A DNA stretch of 28,177 nucleotides. Origin: an uncultured Roseateles sp. (GTDB taxonomy: Bacteria; Pseudomonadota; Gammaproteobacteria; Burkholderiales; Burkholderiaceae). Under the pieces are notes generated by a model. That model did not search any database, was not told the origin of the DNA, and saw only the letters and a program-made list of their open reading frames with translations. The stretch is taken from the NCBI GenBank assembly GCA_946886855.1, contig CAMPJJ010000074.1:1-28177 (forward strand), in the 5' to 3' direction. Positions within the stretch are counted from its first letter, which is position 1, and each line of letters begins with the position of its first letter. Made by a program: the position numbers and the translations under genes. Positions 17,424 to 25,426 of this stretch are shown one piece after another.

Positions 17424-18659
17424 ATGGCGATCGAGATGATCGAAGAGTTTGATCAAGGCACCCAGATCAAGGTGATCGGCGTGGGCGGCGGCGGCGGCAA
17501 CGCGGTCGAGCACATGATCAGCCAAGGTGTCCAGGGCGTGGAATTCATCGTGGCCAACACGGATGCCCAAGCCCTGAATCGCTCCAAGGCCGATCAACTC
17601 CTGCAACTGGGCCATACCGGCCTGGGCGCCGGCGCGAAACCCGAGGTCGGCAAAACCGCCGCCGAGGAAGCCGAGGCGCGCATCCGCGAATCCATCACCG
17701 GCGCGCACATGCTGTTCATCACCGCCGGCATGGGCGGCGGGACCGGCACCGGCGCGGCGCCCGTGATCGCCCGCGTGGCCAAGGAGATGGGCATCCTGAC
17801 CGTCGGCGTGGTCACCAAGCCGTTCGAGTTCGAAGGCAACCGCCGCGGCAAGGCCGCGGACCTGGGCCTGCAGGAACTCGAGGCCAACGTGGACTCGCTG
17901 ATCGTCGTGCTCAACGACAAGCTGCTGGAAGTGCTGGGCGACGACGTCACGCAGGACCAGGCCTTCGCGCACGCCAACGACGTGCTGAAGAACGCGGTCG
18001 GCGGCATCTCCGACATCATCCACATGCCGGGCCTGGTCAACGTCGACTTCGAAGACGTGAAGACCGTGATGAGCGAGCCGGGCAAGGCGATGATGGGCAC
18101 GGCCGTGGCCGCCGGTCCGGACCGCGCGTCCAAGGCCGCGGAAGGCGCGGTGGCCTGCCCGCTGCTGGAAGGCATCGATCTGTCCGGCGCGCGCGGCGTG
18201 CTGGTGCTGATCGCGGCCAGCCGCAACAACTTCAAGCTGGCCGAGAGCCGCAACGCGATGACCGCGATCAAGCGCTACGCCGCTGAAGACGCGCACATCA
18301 TCTACGGCACCGCCTACGACGAATCGCTGGGCGACCAGCTGCGCGTCACCGTGATCGCGACCGGCCTGAGCCAGCGCGCCGCGGCGCGCCAGCAGCCGCA
18401 GCTCGTCGTGCAGCAGCCGCAGCTGCGCACCGGCACCGACAACATGCCGGTGCTGACGCAGCCGGTGGTGATGCCGGGTTCGGCCGCCGCGCAAGGCGCG
18501 CCGGCCGCCGCGACGATGTCGACCACCGACTTCGGCGGCATGAGCGTGCCGAGCGTCTGGCGCCACGGCCGCACGGCCGCGGCCAAGGTCGAGGCCCTGT
18601 CCTCCAACGGCATGGACGAGATCGAGATCCCGGCCTTCCTGCGCAAGCAGGCGGACTGA
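17424..18659 (+). CDS. ftsZ: Cell division protein FtsZ
   Basis: FtsZ is the tubulin-like GTPase that forms the cytokinetic ring. With the start set by the consensus ribosome binding site, the protein has 411 residues and begins MAIEMIEEFDQG. The GTP-binding glycine region GVGGGGGNAVEHM, the tubulin signature GGGTGTG at 104-110 and the T7-loop region are intact. A disordered Gln/Pro/Ala-rich linker leads to the conserved C-terminal peptide IEIPAFLRKQAD, which binds FtsA and ZipA. The first part of the gene shares the less GC-biased codon use of ftsA; the rest is GC-rich. A strong terminator follows. Confidence 0.98.
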   Translation: MAIEMIEEFDQGTQIKVIGVGGGGGNAVEHMISQGVQGVEFIVANTDAQALNRSKADQLLQLGHTGLGAGAKPEVGKTAAEEAEARIRESITGAHMLFITAGMGGGTGTGAAPVIARVAKEMGILTVGVVTKPFEFEGNRRGKAADLGLQELEANVDSLIVVLNDKLLEVLGDDVTQDQAFAHANDVLKNAVGGISDIIHMPGLVNVDFEDVKTVMSEPGKAMMGTAVAAGPDRASKAAEGAVACPLLEGIDLSGARGVLVLIAASRNNFKLAESRNAMTAIKRYAAEDAHIIYGTAYDESLGDQLRVTVIATGLSQRAAARQQPQLVVQQPQLRTGTDNMPVLTQPVVMPGSAAAQGAPAAATMSTTDFGGMSVPSVWRHGRTAAAKVEALSSNGMDEIEIPAFLRKQAD

Positions 18660-18688
18660 GACCGACCGCACGCGACGCCATCAGCTTC

Positions 18689-18722
18689 AAGGCCGCGCCC
18701 CGTTGGGGCCGCGGCCTTTTTT
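18689..18722 (+). terminator. Intrinsic terminator of the dcw cluster
   Basis: AAGGCCGCG-CCCC pairs with GGGG-CGCGGCCTT around a GTT loop, with one bulged C at 18709, and is followed by a run of six T at 18717-18722. The hairpin is 13 bp and very GC-rich. It lies 30 bases after the ftsZ stop and separates the cluster from the sensor kinase gene. Confidence 0.92.
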
Positions 18723-18848
18723 CGTTCTGCCGGCCACGGCACGGCGCCCGCGCATTCGAGGGGGCTGCGGCACTTGTTGCAATTGAAGGCTCGTGCCGCC
18801 CGGTGAACTTCGGCACACTGGCGCGCGATCACAAGACAGAGCGAATGC

Positions 18849-21062
18849 ATGGTCCACGGTGAGGTGGGGAAATCGACGTCGGCACCGCCGGACGCGCGCC
18901 TGCGCGCGCGTCGGGCCTGGGCGTCGCGTCCGGCGCTGCCGCTGCCGCTGCTCATCTCGCCGTTCGCGCTTTTCTCGATGTTCCCGCTGTTCGCGCTGTT
19001 CGCCAGCCTGATGCTGGCGCTGTTCGCGCTGACACCCGAGGTGGCGCGCGCGCAAGTCGGGCAGCCCGCGCCGGCGATCGGCGCCGCGCCGCAGGCGCAG
19101 GTCTCGCGCGCGTCGCCGCTCGGACCGGCGCGGCCGGTGCCCGAGGCTTCGCCGCTTGCCGGCGCGCAACGCGCGACCGAGGCGGAAGTCGCCACCAGCG
19201 ACTGGACGCAGGAGCAGCTGAAGGCCTGGTGGCGCTCCCTGCGTGTCATGGACGGCGCGAACGGCGCGCTGCCCAAAGGGCTGCTGCCGCCGGAAGACCC
19301 GTCGGCATGGCAGCGGATCCCGCTGCCCGAGGTCCGGCAGCGCGAAGCCACGCCGCACTCGAGCGACGCGCGCTTCCAGATGCGCTGGTACCGCGTGCGC
19401 TACGCCGCGCCGAACGGCCGCTGGCCGACCAGCGTCGCGCTCTACATGCCGCGGCTGGTGGCCTTGGCGGCGGCGGTGCTGGTGAAGACCGACGACGGCT
19501 GGCGGCCGGTCTTCGACAACCAGTCCGGTGCGCGCGAGCAGTGGGTGCGTCCGCTGTGGGTGGTGCTGCCTTCCGCGCTGACCGAGATCCAGCAGGCGCG
19601 CGAGATCGAGGTGGTCATCGCCGTGCCCGTGATGCAGGCCGGCTACTACTCGGTGTCCAGCGTGTGGCTGGGGGCGAGGGAGGACCTCGAGCCGAAACAC
19701 GACCGACGCTGGGTGCTGCAGATCGGCGTGCCGCAGGCGACCGGGCTGACGCTGGTGACCCTCGGACTCTTCGCGCTCGTGCTGTGGGTGAAGCGGCGCG
19801 AGGACCCGTCCTATCTGCTGTTCTCGCTGGCGACGGTGGCGTGGCTGGTGCGCAACCTCCATTACCACCTGGACCTGCCGCGCACGCGCGATGCGCTCGA
19901 ATGGTTCTGGTGGGTCACGCACGCCTCGATGTCGTGGGTGATGCTGCTGACCTTCCTCTTCGCGCTGCGCTTCGCGCGGCAGCGCTTCACGCGCTTCGAG
20001 CGCGGCATCGCGCTCTTCGTGCTGGTGTCCAGCCTGGCGTCGATGCCGCTGTGGGGCAACGGCTTCGATGCGCTGGTGCTGCTGCACATCTGCAATGCGG
20101 TCGTGGGACTGGCGGGCACCGGTTTCGTGGCCAGCGTGGCCTGGCGCCAGGGCACGCGCGAGCTGCGCGTCATGGCGGCGGCGCTGGTGATCGGCGTCGT
20201 GCTGGGCGTGCATGACCTGGGCCTGCTCGCGGGCTGGTGGTGGCCGGAGCACATCTACCTGATGCCGTTCGCGACGCTGGTGATCCTGGCGAGCTTCCTC
20301 TACGCGGTGCAGTTCCGCTACATCGAGGCGCTGCGCGGCGTCGAGCGCGCCAACGGCGAACTCGGGCAACGGCTGGAGGAGCAGAGCGTGCAGCTGAGCG
20401 CGCAGCACGACAAGCTGCGCGAGGTCGAGCGCCAGCAGGCGCTGCTGCTGGAGCGGCAGCGGATCATGCAGGACATGCACGACGGGCTGGGCTCGTCGCT
20501 GCTGTCGGCGATGGTCGCGGTGGAGCAGGGCACGATGCAGCAGGACCAGGTGGTGACCGTGCTGCGCGAATGCGTGGACGACCTGCGGCTGGTGATCGAT
20601 TCGCTGGAGCCGGTGGGCCACGACATCGTGTCGCTGCTGGCGACGATGCGCTACCGCCTGGGCAAGCGGCTGCAGCTGGGCGGGCTCAAGCTGGAATGGG
20701 ATGTGCACGACCTGCCGCCGCTGGAGTGGCTGGAGCCGCCCGATGCGCTGCACGTGCTGCGGCTGATGCAGGAGGCGCTGACGAACGCGCTGAAGCATGC
20801 GCGGGCGTCGCGGGTGCGGGTGGTGACGCGCGACCTGGGCAAGCGCGTGGAGATTCGCGTCGAGGACGACGGCGAGGGCTTCGACGTCGCCTCCATCGCG
20901 CAGGGGCGCGGGCTGCGCGGCCTGCAGCGGCGCGCCAAGGTGCTGGGCGGGCTGCTGCGCGTGGACAGCAGCCCCGGGCACGGCACCGTGGTGACGCTGC
21001 GGCTGCCGGTGGCGCGGGCCGACCATGAGGCCGTCATCCAGTCCGGCGCCCAGCAGGGTTGA
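18849..21062 (+). CDS. Orphan membrane sensor histidine kinase (7TMR-DISM-like sensor, HisKA_3 type)
   Basis: The 737-residue protein has a hydrophobic signal/anchor region at about 28-60 ending near [10 protein letters not shown], and a periplasmic domain to about 295 with the WYRVRY type of start seen in 7TMR-DISM extracellular modules. A block of about seven membrane segments follows (about 300-490), then a coiled coil and a NarL/UhpB-class kinase core. The phospho-acceptor is His544 in [10 protein letters not shown]. The ATPase domain shows Asn646 in the N-box ([10 protein letters not shown]) and the G1 box DDGEGFD from 673, so it looks active. No response regulator is next to it. It lies after the ftsZ terminator and 23 bases before lpxC, so it may share a transcript with lpxC. 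The signal sensed is unknown. Confidence 0.88.
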   Translation: MVHGEVGKSTSAPPDARLRARRAWASRPALPLPLLISPFALFSMFPLFALFASLMLALFALTPEVARAQVGQPAPAIGAAPQAQVSRASPLGPARPVPEASPLAGAQRATEAEVATSDWTQEQLKAWWRSLRVMDGANGALPKGLLPPEDPSAWQRIPLPEVRQREATPHSSDARFQMRWYRVRYAAPNGRWPTSVALYMPRLVALAAAVLVKTDDGWRPVFDNQSGAREQWVRPLWVVLPSALTEIQQAREIEVVIAVPVMQAGYYSVSSVWLGAREDLEPKHDRRWVLQIGVPQATGLTLVTLGLFALVLWVKRREDPSYLLFSLATVAWLVRNLHYHLDLPRTRDALEWFWWVTHASMSWVMLLTFLFALRFARQRFTRFERGIALFVLVSSLASMPLWGNGFDALVLLHICNAVVGLAGTGFVASVAWRQGTRELRVMAAALVIGVVLGVHDLGLLAGWWWPEHIYLMPFATLVILASFLYAVQFRYIEALRGVERANGELGQRLEEQSVQLSAQHDKLREVERQQALLLERQRIMQDMHDGLGSSLLSAMVAVEQGTMQQDQVVTVLRECVDDLRLVIDSLEPVGHDIVSLLATMRYRLGKRLQLGGLKLEWDVHDLPPLEWLEPPDALHVLRLMQEALTNALKHARASRVRVVTRDLGKRVEIRVEDDGEGFDVASIAQGRGLRGLQRRAKVLGGLLRVDSSPGHGTVVTLRLPVARADHEAVIQSGAQQG

Positions 21063-21084
21063 CCCCGATTTGGGACAATGGGTC
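21061..21084 (+). promoter_or_regulatory. lpxC upstream element: small hairpin and -10-like hexamer
   Basis: GACCC at 21061-21065 can pair with GGGTC at 21080-21084 around a 14-base loop ending one base before the lpxC ATG. The loop contains GACAAT (21074-21079), a -10-like hexamer that would place a transcription start at or next to the ATG. No -35 element is visible at the right distance and no good Shine-Dalgarno sequence precedes lpxC. Either feature could be chance. Confidence 0.25.
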
Positions 21085-21085
21085 C

Positions 21086-22021
21086 ATGATCAAGCAACGC
21101 ACCATCAAATCGCTGACCCGTGCGGTCGGGGTCGGCATCCACAGCGGCCAGAAGGTGGAGATCACGCTGCGTCCGGCCGCGCCCGGCACCGGCATCGTGT
21201 TCCGGCGCGTCGACCTGGCCCAGCCGGTGGACATCCCGGTGAACACGCACAGCGTCTGCGACACGCGCATGGCCACGACGATCAGCCCGGGCGGCGATCC
21301 GGGCCTGCCCAAGGTGCAGACGATCGAGCATCTGCTCTCGGCCTGCGCGGGCCTGGGGCTGGACAACCTGCTGATCGACATCAACGCGGATGAGGTCCCG
21401 GTGCTGGACGGTTCGGCGGCGAGCTACGTCTTCCTGCTGCAGTCGGCGGGCATCGAGCTGCAGAACGCGCCCAAGCAGTTCCTGCGGGTGAAGAAGCCGG
21501 TGGAAGTGCGCAAGGGTGAGGGCAAGAGCCTGATGTGGGCGAAGCTGGTGCCGCACCACGGCTACACGCTGAGCTTCCAGATCGAGTTCGACAACCCGGC
21601 GGTGTCGGCGACGGGGCAGCAGTACGTGTTCGACATGGGCAGCGGCCAGTACAAGCGCGAGATCGCGCGGGCGCGCACCTTCGGCATGACCAAGGACATC
21701 GAGCTGATGCGTTCGCGCGGGCTGACGCTGGGCGGCAGCATGGACAACGCGATCGTCGTCGACGACTACCGCGTGCTGAACGCCGAGGGCCTGCGCTACG
21801 ACGACGAGTTCGTGAAGCACAAGATCCTGGACGCGATCGGCGACATGCAGGTCGTGGGGCATCCGCTGCTGGCGGCGTACACCTCGTTCAAGGGCGGGCA
21901 CGCGCTGAACAACCTGCTGCTGCGCGAGCTGCTGTCGGACGCCGAGGCCTACGAGATCGTGACCTTCGAGGACGAGCGCGAGGCGCCGGCGGGTTTCGCC
22001 GAGCTGGCGCCGGCGTGGTGA
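21086..22021 (+). CDS. lpxC: UDP-3-O-acyl-N-acetylglucosamine deacetylase LpxC
   Basis: LpxC is the zinc-dependent deacetylase that commits UDP-acyl-GlcNAc to lipid A synthesis in the cytoplasm. ATG 21086 gives 311 residues starting [12 protein letters not shown], which matches the family; a TTG nine codons earlier overlaps the kinase stop and is not needed. Zinc ligands are His82 (in TIEHLLSA), His245 and Asp249 (in HKILDAIGD). Glu81 and His272 (in FKGGHALNN) are the expected acid/base residues. lpxC directly follows ftsZ in many proteobacterial dcw clusters; here a kinase gene lies between them. Confidence 0.97.
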   Translation: MIKQRTIKSLTRAVGVGIHSGQKVEITLRPAAPGTGIVFRRVDLAQPVDIPVNTHSVCDTRMATTISPGGDPGLPKVQTIEHLLSACAGLGLDNLLIDINADEVPVLDGSAASYVFLLQSAGIELQNAPKQFLRVKKPVEVRKGEGKSLMWAKLVPHHGYTLSFQIEFDNPAVSATGQQYVFDMGSGQYKREIARARTFGMTKDIELMRSRGLTLGGSMDNAIVVDDYRVLNAEGLRYDDEFVKHKILDAIGDMQVVGHPLLAAYTSFKGGHALNNLLLRELLSDAEAYEIVTFEDEREAPAGFAELAPAW

Positions 22022-22052
22022 GTCCGAAGGTGAGCCCGAAGGAACGCTGACC

Positions 22053-22238
22053 GTGCTTGTCTTCCGTCTTGTCTTCGCGCTGCTGCTGGCCGCGGGCTTG
22101 CTGTGCTTCGCCGTCTACATCGGCACCCGGCAGCCGGTCTGGCGCCGCCGCGGCATCCTGCTCATCAAGTGGACCGTGATCGCCGGGATCGGGTTCTTTG
22201 CGGTGCTGATCCTGGAGCGGTTGGTGTTGCTGGTGTGA
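22053..22238 (+). CDS. Small two-helix inner-membrane protein, unknown function
   Basis: The 61-residue product has two hydrophobic helices, about 3-24 and 38-60, joined by a short basic loop (TRQPVWRRRG), which predicts a hairpin with the loop in the cytoplasm. The GTG start at 22053 has AAGGAA at 22039-22044, eight bases upstream. It follows lpxC by 31 bases on the same strand and is probably co-transcribed. I do not recognise a family. The ribosome binding site, clean topology and GC-rich codons favour a real gene. Confidence 0.7.
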   Translation: MLVFRLVFALLLAAGLLCFAVYIGTRQPVWRRRGILLIKWTVIAGIGFFAVLILERLVLLV

Positions 22239-22261
22239 GCGGGCTGATCCGTTGGAAACCC

Positions 22262-22274
22262 GCCCTTCGAGGGC
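22262..22274. terminator. Weak hairpin between convergent genes
   Basis: GCCCT-TCG-AGGGC is a perfect five-base stem with a three-base loop, lying between the stop of the small membrane protein gene and the stop of the convergent lipoprotein gene. A weaker GCGGG/CCCGC pairing covers the adjacent bases. There is no T-tract on either side, so termination here is an inference from position. Confidence 0.35.
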
Positions 22275-22295
22275 CTCTGTCGTGATGGCACGCGA

Positions 22296-25277
22296 TCAGC
22301 GAACGACGACGTGGAAGCTCGTGCCACTGGCGCGCGGCGTGGCGCTACCCGTTTGGAGCAACAGCACGTGGCGGCCCGCCGAGCTGTGGAAGACGCGCAT
22401 CACGTAGCTCTGCTGTCCGCCGATCACGGGTGCGGGCAGTGCAGACGCATCGGGCAGGAACAGACTCGTGGTGTAGCGCTTGTACGAAGTCGGGAAGGTG
22501 TACTCGTAGCCATACCACCAGCTGTTGCTGAGGGGATAGCCCCCGGGATTCGGCGGGGCCTGTACCACCAGCGATTCCCCGTTGGCGGCGAAATTGGAGA
22601 AGCTGATCATTCCCGTGTTCATGCCCGGCAACGCGCCCGCGTATTGCAGGTCCCCTGTGCGGAAATAGTTGCCGTTGCTCGCGATGACAAGGTCCTGGAT
22701 TTCCGTGAGGAACAGCGGGGCCATCACGAGATAGCTGGTGTTCTGCGGAATCGTGGTGACGGGCGGCGGCGGCGTCGCGGGTCGAGGCGAGCGGTACGCG
22801 AAGGTCGTCAGGGGAGGCGGGGAGGTCAAGGACGACAGCCCGAAACTCCGGTTCAGCTTGCCGGCGAGGATGCCGCCGTAGGTGCCTCCCCAGGACGAGC
22901 TGGAGATGTCGTACTCGTGGTCGGTGACGTAGTCACCGGTGTAGCCGTTGATGGTGGTCATCGTCGAATAAACCGGCCCGGCGACGAGCATGATGAAACC
23001 CTCGTCGTCGACCATGGCTTCGGAGAACTCGCCGCCGGTGCGCGAGGTCCGGATCAACGAGGCGGTGACGAGATCGATCATGCTCACCGAGCCACCTTGA
23101 TGGGTTACCGCGGCGAGCCGTCCGTCGGGGCTGATGCTGAAGCGCCACGACGGAAGGGGTAGAGGAACCGACTGCGCGGCACCGGTGAACGGATTGACGA
23201 TCCGCAAGCTGTCCGGCGATGCCGAGGACATGATGATCTTGTCCAGCGTCGTGCTGTAGACGGCATGGATCGGCGTGAAGCCGAGCGTCGCACTGCTGCC
23301 GATGGCCGGCAGCACCTGGAGCTCGACCGCCGCACTCGCGCTCGCCTGCCCGTTCGATACGGTCACCGTGGCTGCGTACTGCCCGGCCAGGTCCGGCGTG
23401 AGATCCAGTGCGGCCTGGTTGGGTGTCAGGATCGCGGCGCTGCTGCCTGCAGGGCGCGCGTCGAGCGTCCACTGATAGCTCAGACTGCCCCCTTCGCGGT
23501 CGAAACTGAGTGCGGCGGTGGCGCGGGCCGTGTCGCCGGTGACCATGGTCACGCGGGCGCGATCGACGAGGGCCACCGGGCCGCGAGGGCCGACGTTCAA
23601 CTGGAGCGTGCGCTCTGAATAGGCGCCCGCGGTGTCCGTCACCCGCAGGCGGATGAGGAAGGTCCCGTCCCTGTCTACGGTCAGGCTCGGGTTGACGGCG
23701 CTGCTCGAAGACAGGGCGGCGGAACTGCCTGCGGGTCGGCTGTCGATTGTCCAGAGATAGGTCAGCGCATCGCCGTCGGCGTCGACGCTGTTCCCGCCGC
23801 GCAGCGTGAGCTGGGTGTTGCGGGCCAGGTTCTGCACGGGAGCTTGTGGCAGCGCCTGCGGCGTGGCGTTGGTGTTGATTTCGGCGACCGGCCGGCGATT
23901 GCCCACATGCACGGTGATGACCTTGCTGCTGCGCGCGCCGAGTGCGTCGGTGATGGCCAGGTAAATGACATAGTCCCCCAGCGTGTCGGGTAGCAGATTG
24001 ATCGACGCGCCCGACGTCGACGAGAGCACGGTCGCGCTGCCCGCCGGGCGGCTGGTCATGTTCCAGGTACGGCTGACAATGTTGTTGTCGGGGTCGGTCG
24101 AGTTGCTGCTGTCGAGCTGTGCCATGTAGCCCACCGTGCCGTTGAGCGTCACCGGCGTGGTGAACTGTTCGCTGACGAGGATGGAGTTGACGAGGACTGG
24201 CACGGGCGCGCGGTTGTCGGCCACGAAGACGTGCGTGGTCACGAAGCTGGCGCCGCGCGAGTCGGTGCCGGTGACCTTGACCTTGTAGGTGCCCGCGAGA
24301 TCGGTGCCGAGGAAGATACGCCGGTTGTCCGGCGCCATGACGGCGGCGCTGCCCGCCGGCTTGCCCACCAGTTCAAAGCGCAGGTCGGCCAGCCGTCCGT
24401 CCGAGCCCATGCTCCCGGAAGCGTCGACGACGATCGTGGCGCCGACGGTGATGCTGCGCGGCGGCTCTTCGGTCGGCACCGGCTTGAATTCGGTCTGCAC
24501 CGTGACGGTGGGCGTAGGCGCGCGGTGGTCGGCGGAGATCGGGTAGGTGGTCTCGAAGCTGGCGCGGCCGTCGCTGCCGATCACCTTGACCCGGTAGAGG
24601 CCGCCCAGGTCGGCCTCGAGCCTCGCCTGCTTGCCGTCGACGGTCAGTCGGGCGGCGCTGCCGTCGGGCCGGCTCGTCAGTTCGAAGCGGATGGAGACGG
24701 GGTGTCCGTCCGGATCGCTGCTTTGCGCCGCGTCGAACAGCGCCGTGCCGCCTATGCTCATCGACTGCTGGGGCTGCTCGGTCGGCACTGCCGTGAAGAC
24801 CGGGGTGACCACGACGTTGCCCGAGGGCGCACGGTTGTCCACGTTGATGGACACCTGCTGCGTCGTGGCGCCTCCCCGGCCATCGGTGAGCTTGAGCGCG
24901 ACCGTGTAGACGCCCATCACATCCGGTCGGAACTGGAGCGCGCGCGCTTGCGTGTCGGTCAGCGTCACCTGGCTGCCGGTCGGCTTGGCCACGAGGCTCC
25001 ATTCCTGGCTGAGCGGATCGCCGTCGGGATCGGTGCTGCTTCCGGCGTCCAGACGCACGAGCCCGCCCAGGGTCGCGGCCAGTCCCGCGGCGCCGTCGGC
25101 AGCGGGTCGCACATCGCCGCCGCCCAGAATGCTGGCGCGCGGTGGATTGTTGGTCGCCACCGGCGTGGCCGGCGTCGAGCCGCCGCCACCGCCACCACCG
25201 CCTCCGCAGGCGCTCAGCGCGCACAGGACGACGGCGGACAGCAGGGCGCGACGCGCCCCGCGAAGGATTCGATGCAT
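22296..25277 (-). CDS. Outer-membrane-type lipoprotein with six PKD repeats and a C-terminal propeller-like domain
   Basis: The 993-residue protein begins with a lipoprotein signal peptide ending in LSAC, with acylated Cys24. The residue after it is Gly, not Asp, which predicts export to the outer membrane, and a run of nine glycines follows. Six Ig-like PKD modules of about 104 residues start at about 45, 149, 252, 356, 461 and 565. Most open with an (N/H)R(A/R)P segment, contain a DPDG or similar turn and a W-x(2-4)-RPAGS or KPAGS segment. From about 660 to the end, short repeats such as SPDGRLAAVTH suggest a beta-propeller of the YVTN/surface-protein type. The minus-strand start has GGGAG eight bases upstream. 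The role is unknown; surface adhesion or carbohydrate/protein binding is plausible. No neighbour suggests a pathway. Confidence 0.85.
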   Translation of the reverse strand: MHRILRGARRALLSAVVLCALSACGGGGGGGGGSTPATPVATNNPPRASILGGGDVRPAADGAAGLAATLGGLVRLDAGSSTDPDGDPLSQEWSLVAKPTGSQVTLTDTQARALQFRPDVMGVYTVALKLTDGRGGATTQQVSINVDNRAPSGNVVVTPVFTAVPTEQPQQSMSIGGTALFDAAQSSDPDGHPVSIRFELTSRPDGSAARLTVDGKQARLEADLGGLYRVKVIGSDGRASFETTYPISADHRAPTPTVTVQTEFKPVPTEEPPRSITVGATIVVDASGSMGSDGRLADLRFELVGKPAGSAAVMAPDNRRIFLGTDLAGTYKVKVTGTDSRGASFVTTHVFVADNRAPVPVLVNSILVSEQFTTPVTLNGTVGYMAQLDSSNSTDPDNNIVSRTWNMTSRPAGSATVLSSTSGASINLLPDTLGDYVIYLAITDALGARSSKVITVHVGNRRPVAEINTNATPQALPQAPVQNLARNTQLTLRGGNSVDADGDALTYLWTIDSRPAGSSAALSSSSAVNPSLTVDRDGTFLIRLRVTDTAGAYSERTLQLNVGPRGPVALVDRARVTMVTGDTARATAALSFDREGGSLSYQWTLDARPAGSSAAILTPNQAALDLTPDLAGQYAATVTVSNGQASASAAVELQVLPAIGSSATLGFTPIHAVYSTTLDKIIMSSASPDSLRIVNPFTGAAQSVPLPLPSWRFSISPDGRLAAVTHQGGSVSMIDLVTASLIRTSRTGGEFSEAMVDDEGFIMLVAGPVYSTMTTINGYTGDYVTDHEYDISSSSWGGTYGGILAGKLNRSFGLSSLTSPPPLTTFAYRSPRPATPPPPVTTIPQNTSYLVMAPLFLTEIQDLVIASNGNYFRTGDLQYAGALPGMNTGMISFSNFAANGESLVVQAPPNPGGYPLSNSWWYGYEYTFPTSYKRYTTSLFLPDASALPAPVIGGQQSYVMRVFHSSAGRHVLLLQTGSATPRASGTSFHVVVR

Positions 25278-25426
25278 GAGAAAAACTCCCTGAATGCCGC
25301 AGGATCTGGCGTCCAGGGCGCGCGGATTCTAGGGAATCGGGCGTCATTCGCCCGCGCCTGAACGCTTTTCCGCCCCCGCATTCGAGGAGGGTCAGTTCAT
25401 GCCTGTGCGATGTGCGACGCGCCGGG
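25278..25426. other. Intergenic region between the ABC exporter and lipoprotein genes
   Basis: Both flanking genes are on the minus strand, so this region holds the end of the exporter transcript and probably the lipoprotein promoter. A GGGCG-TCATT-CGCCC stem occurs near 25338-25352 but without a T-tract on either strand. I see the GGGAG ribosome binding site (plus-strand 25286-25290) and no convincing promoter hexamers. Confidence 0.4.

Noticed and set aside
24380..24440. DASGS segment in the third PKD module resembling a VWA metal-binding motif
   Set aside because: It sits at the usual DASGSxDPDG turn of PKD domains, and no other VWA features surround it.
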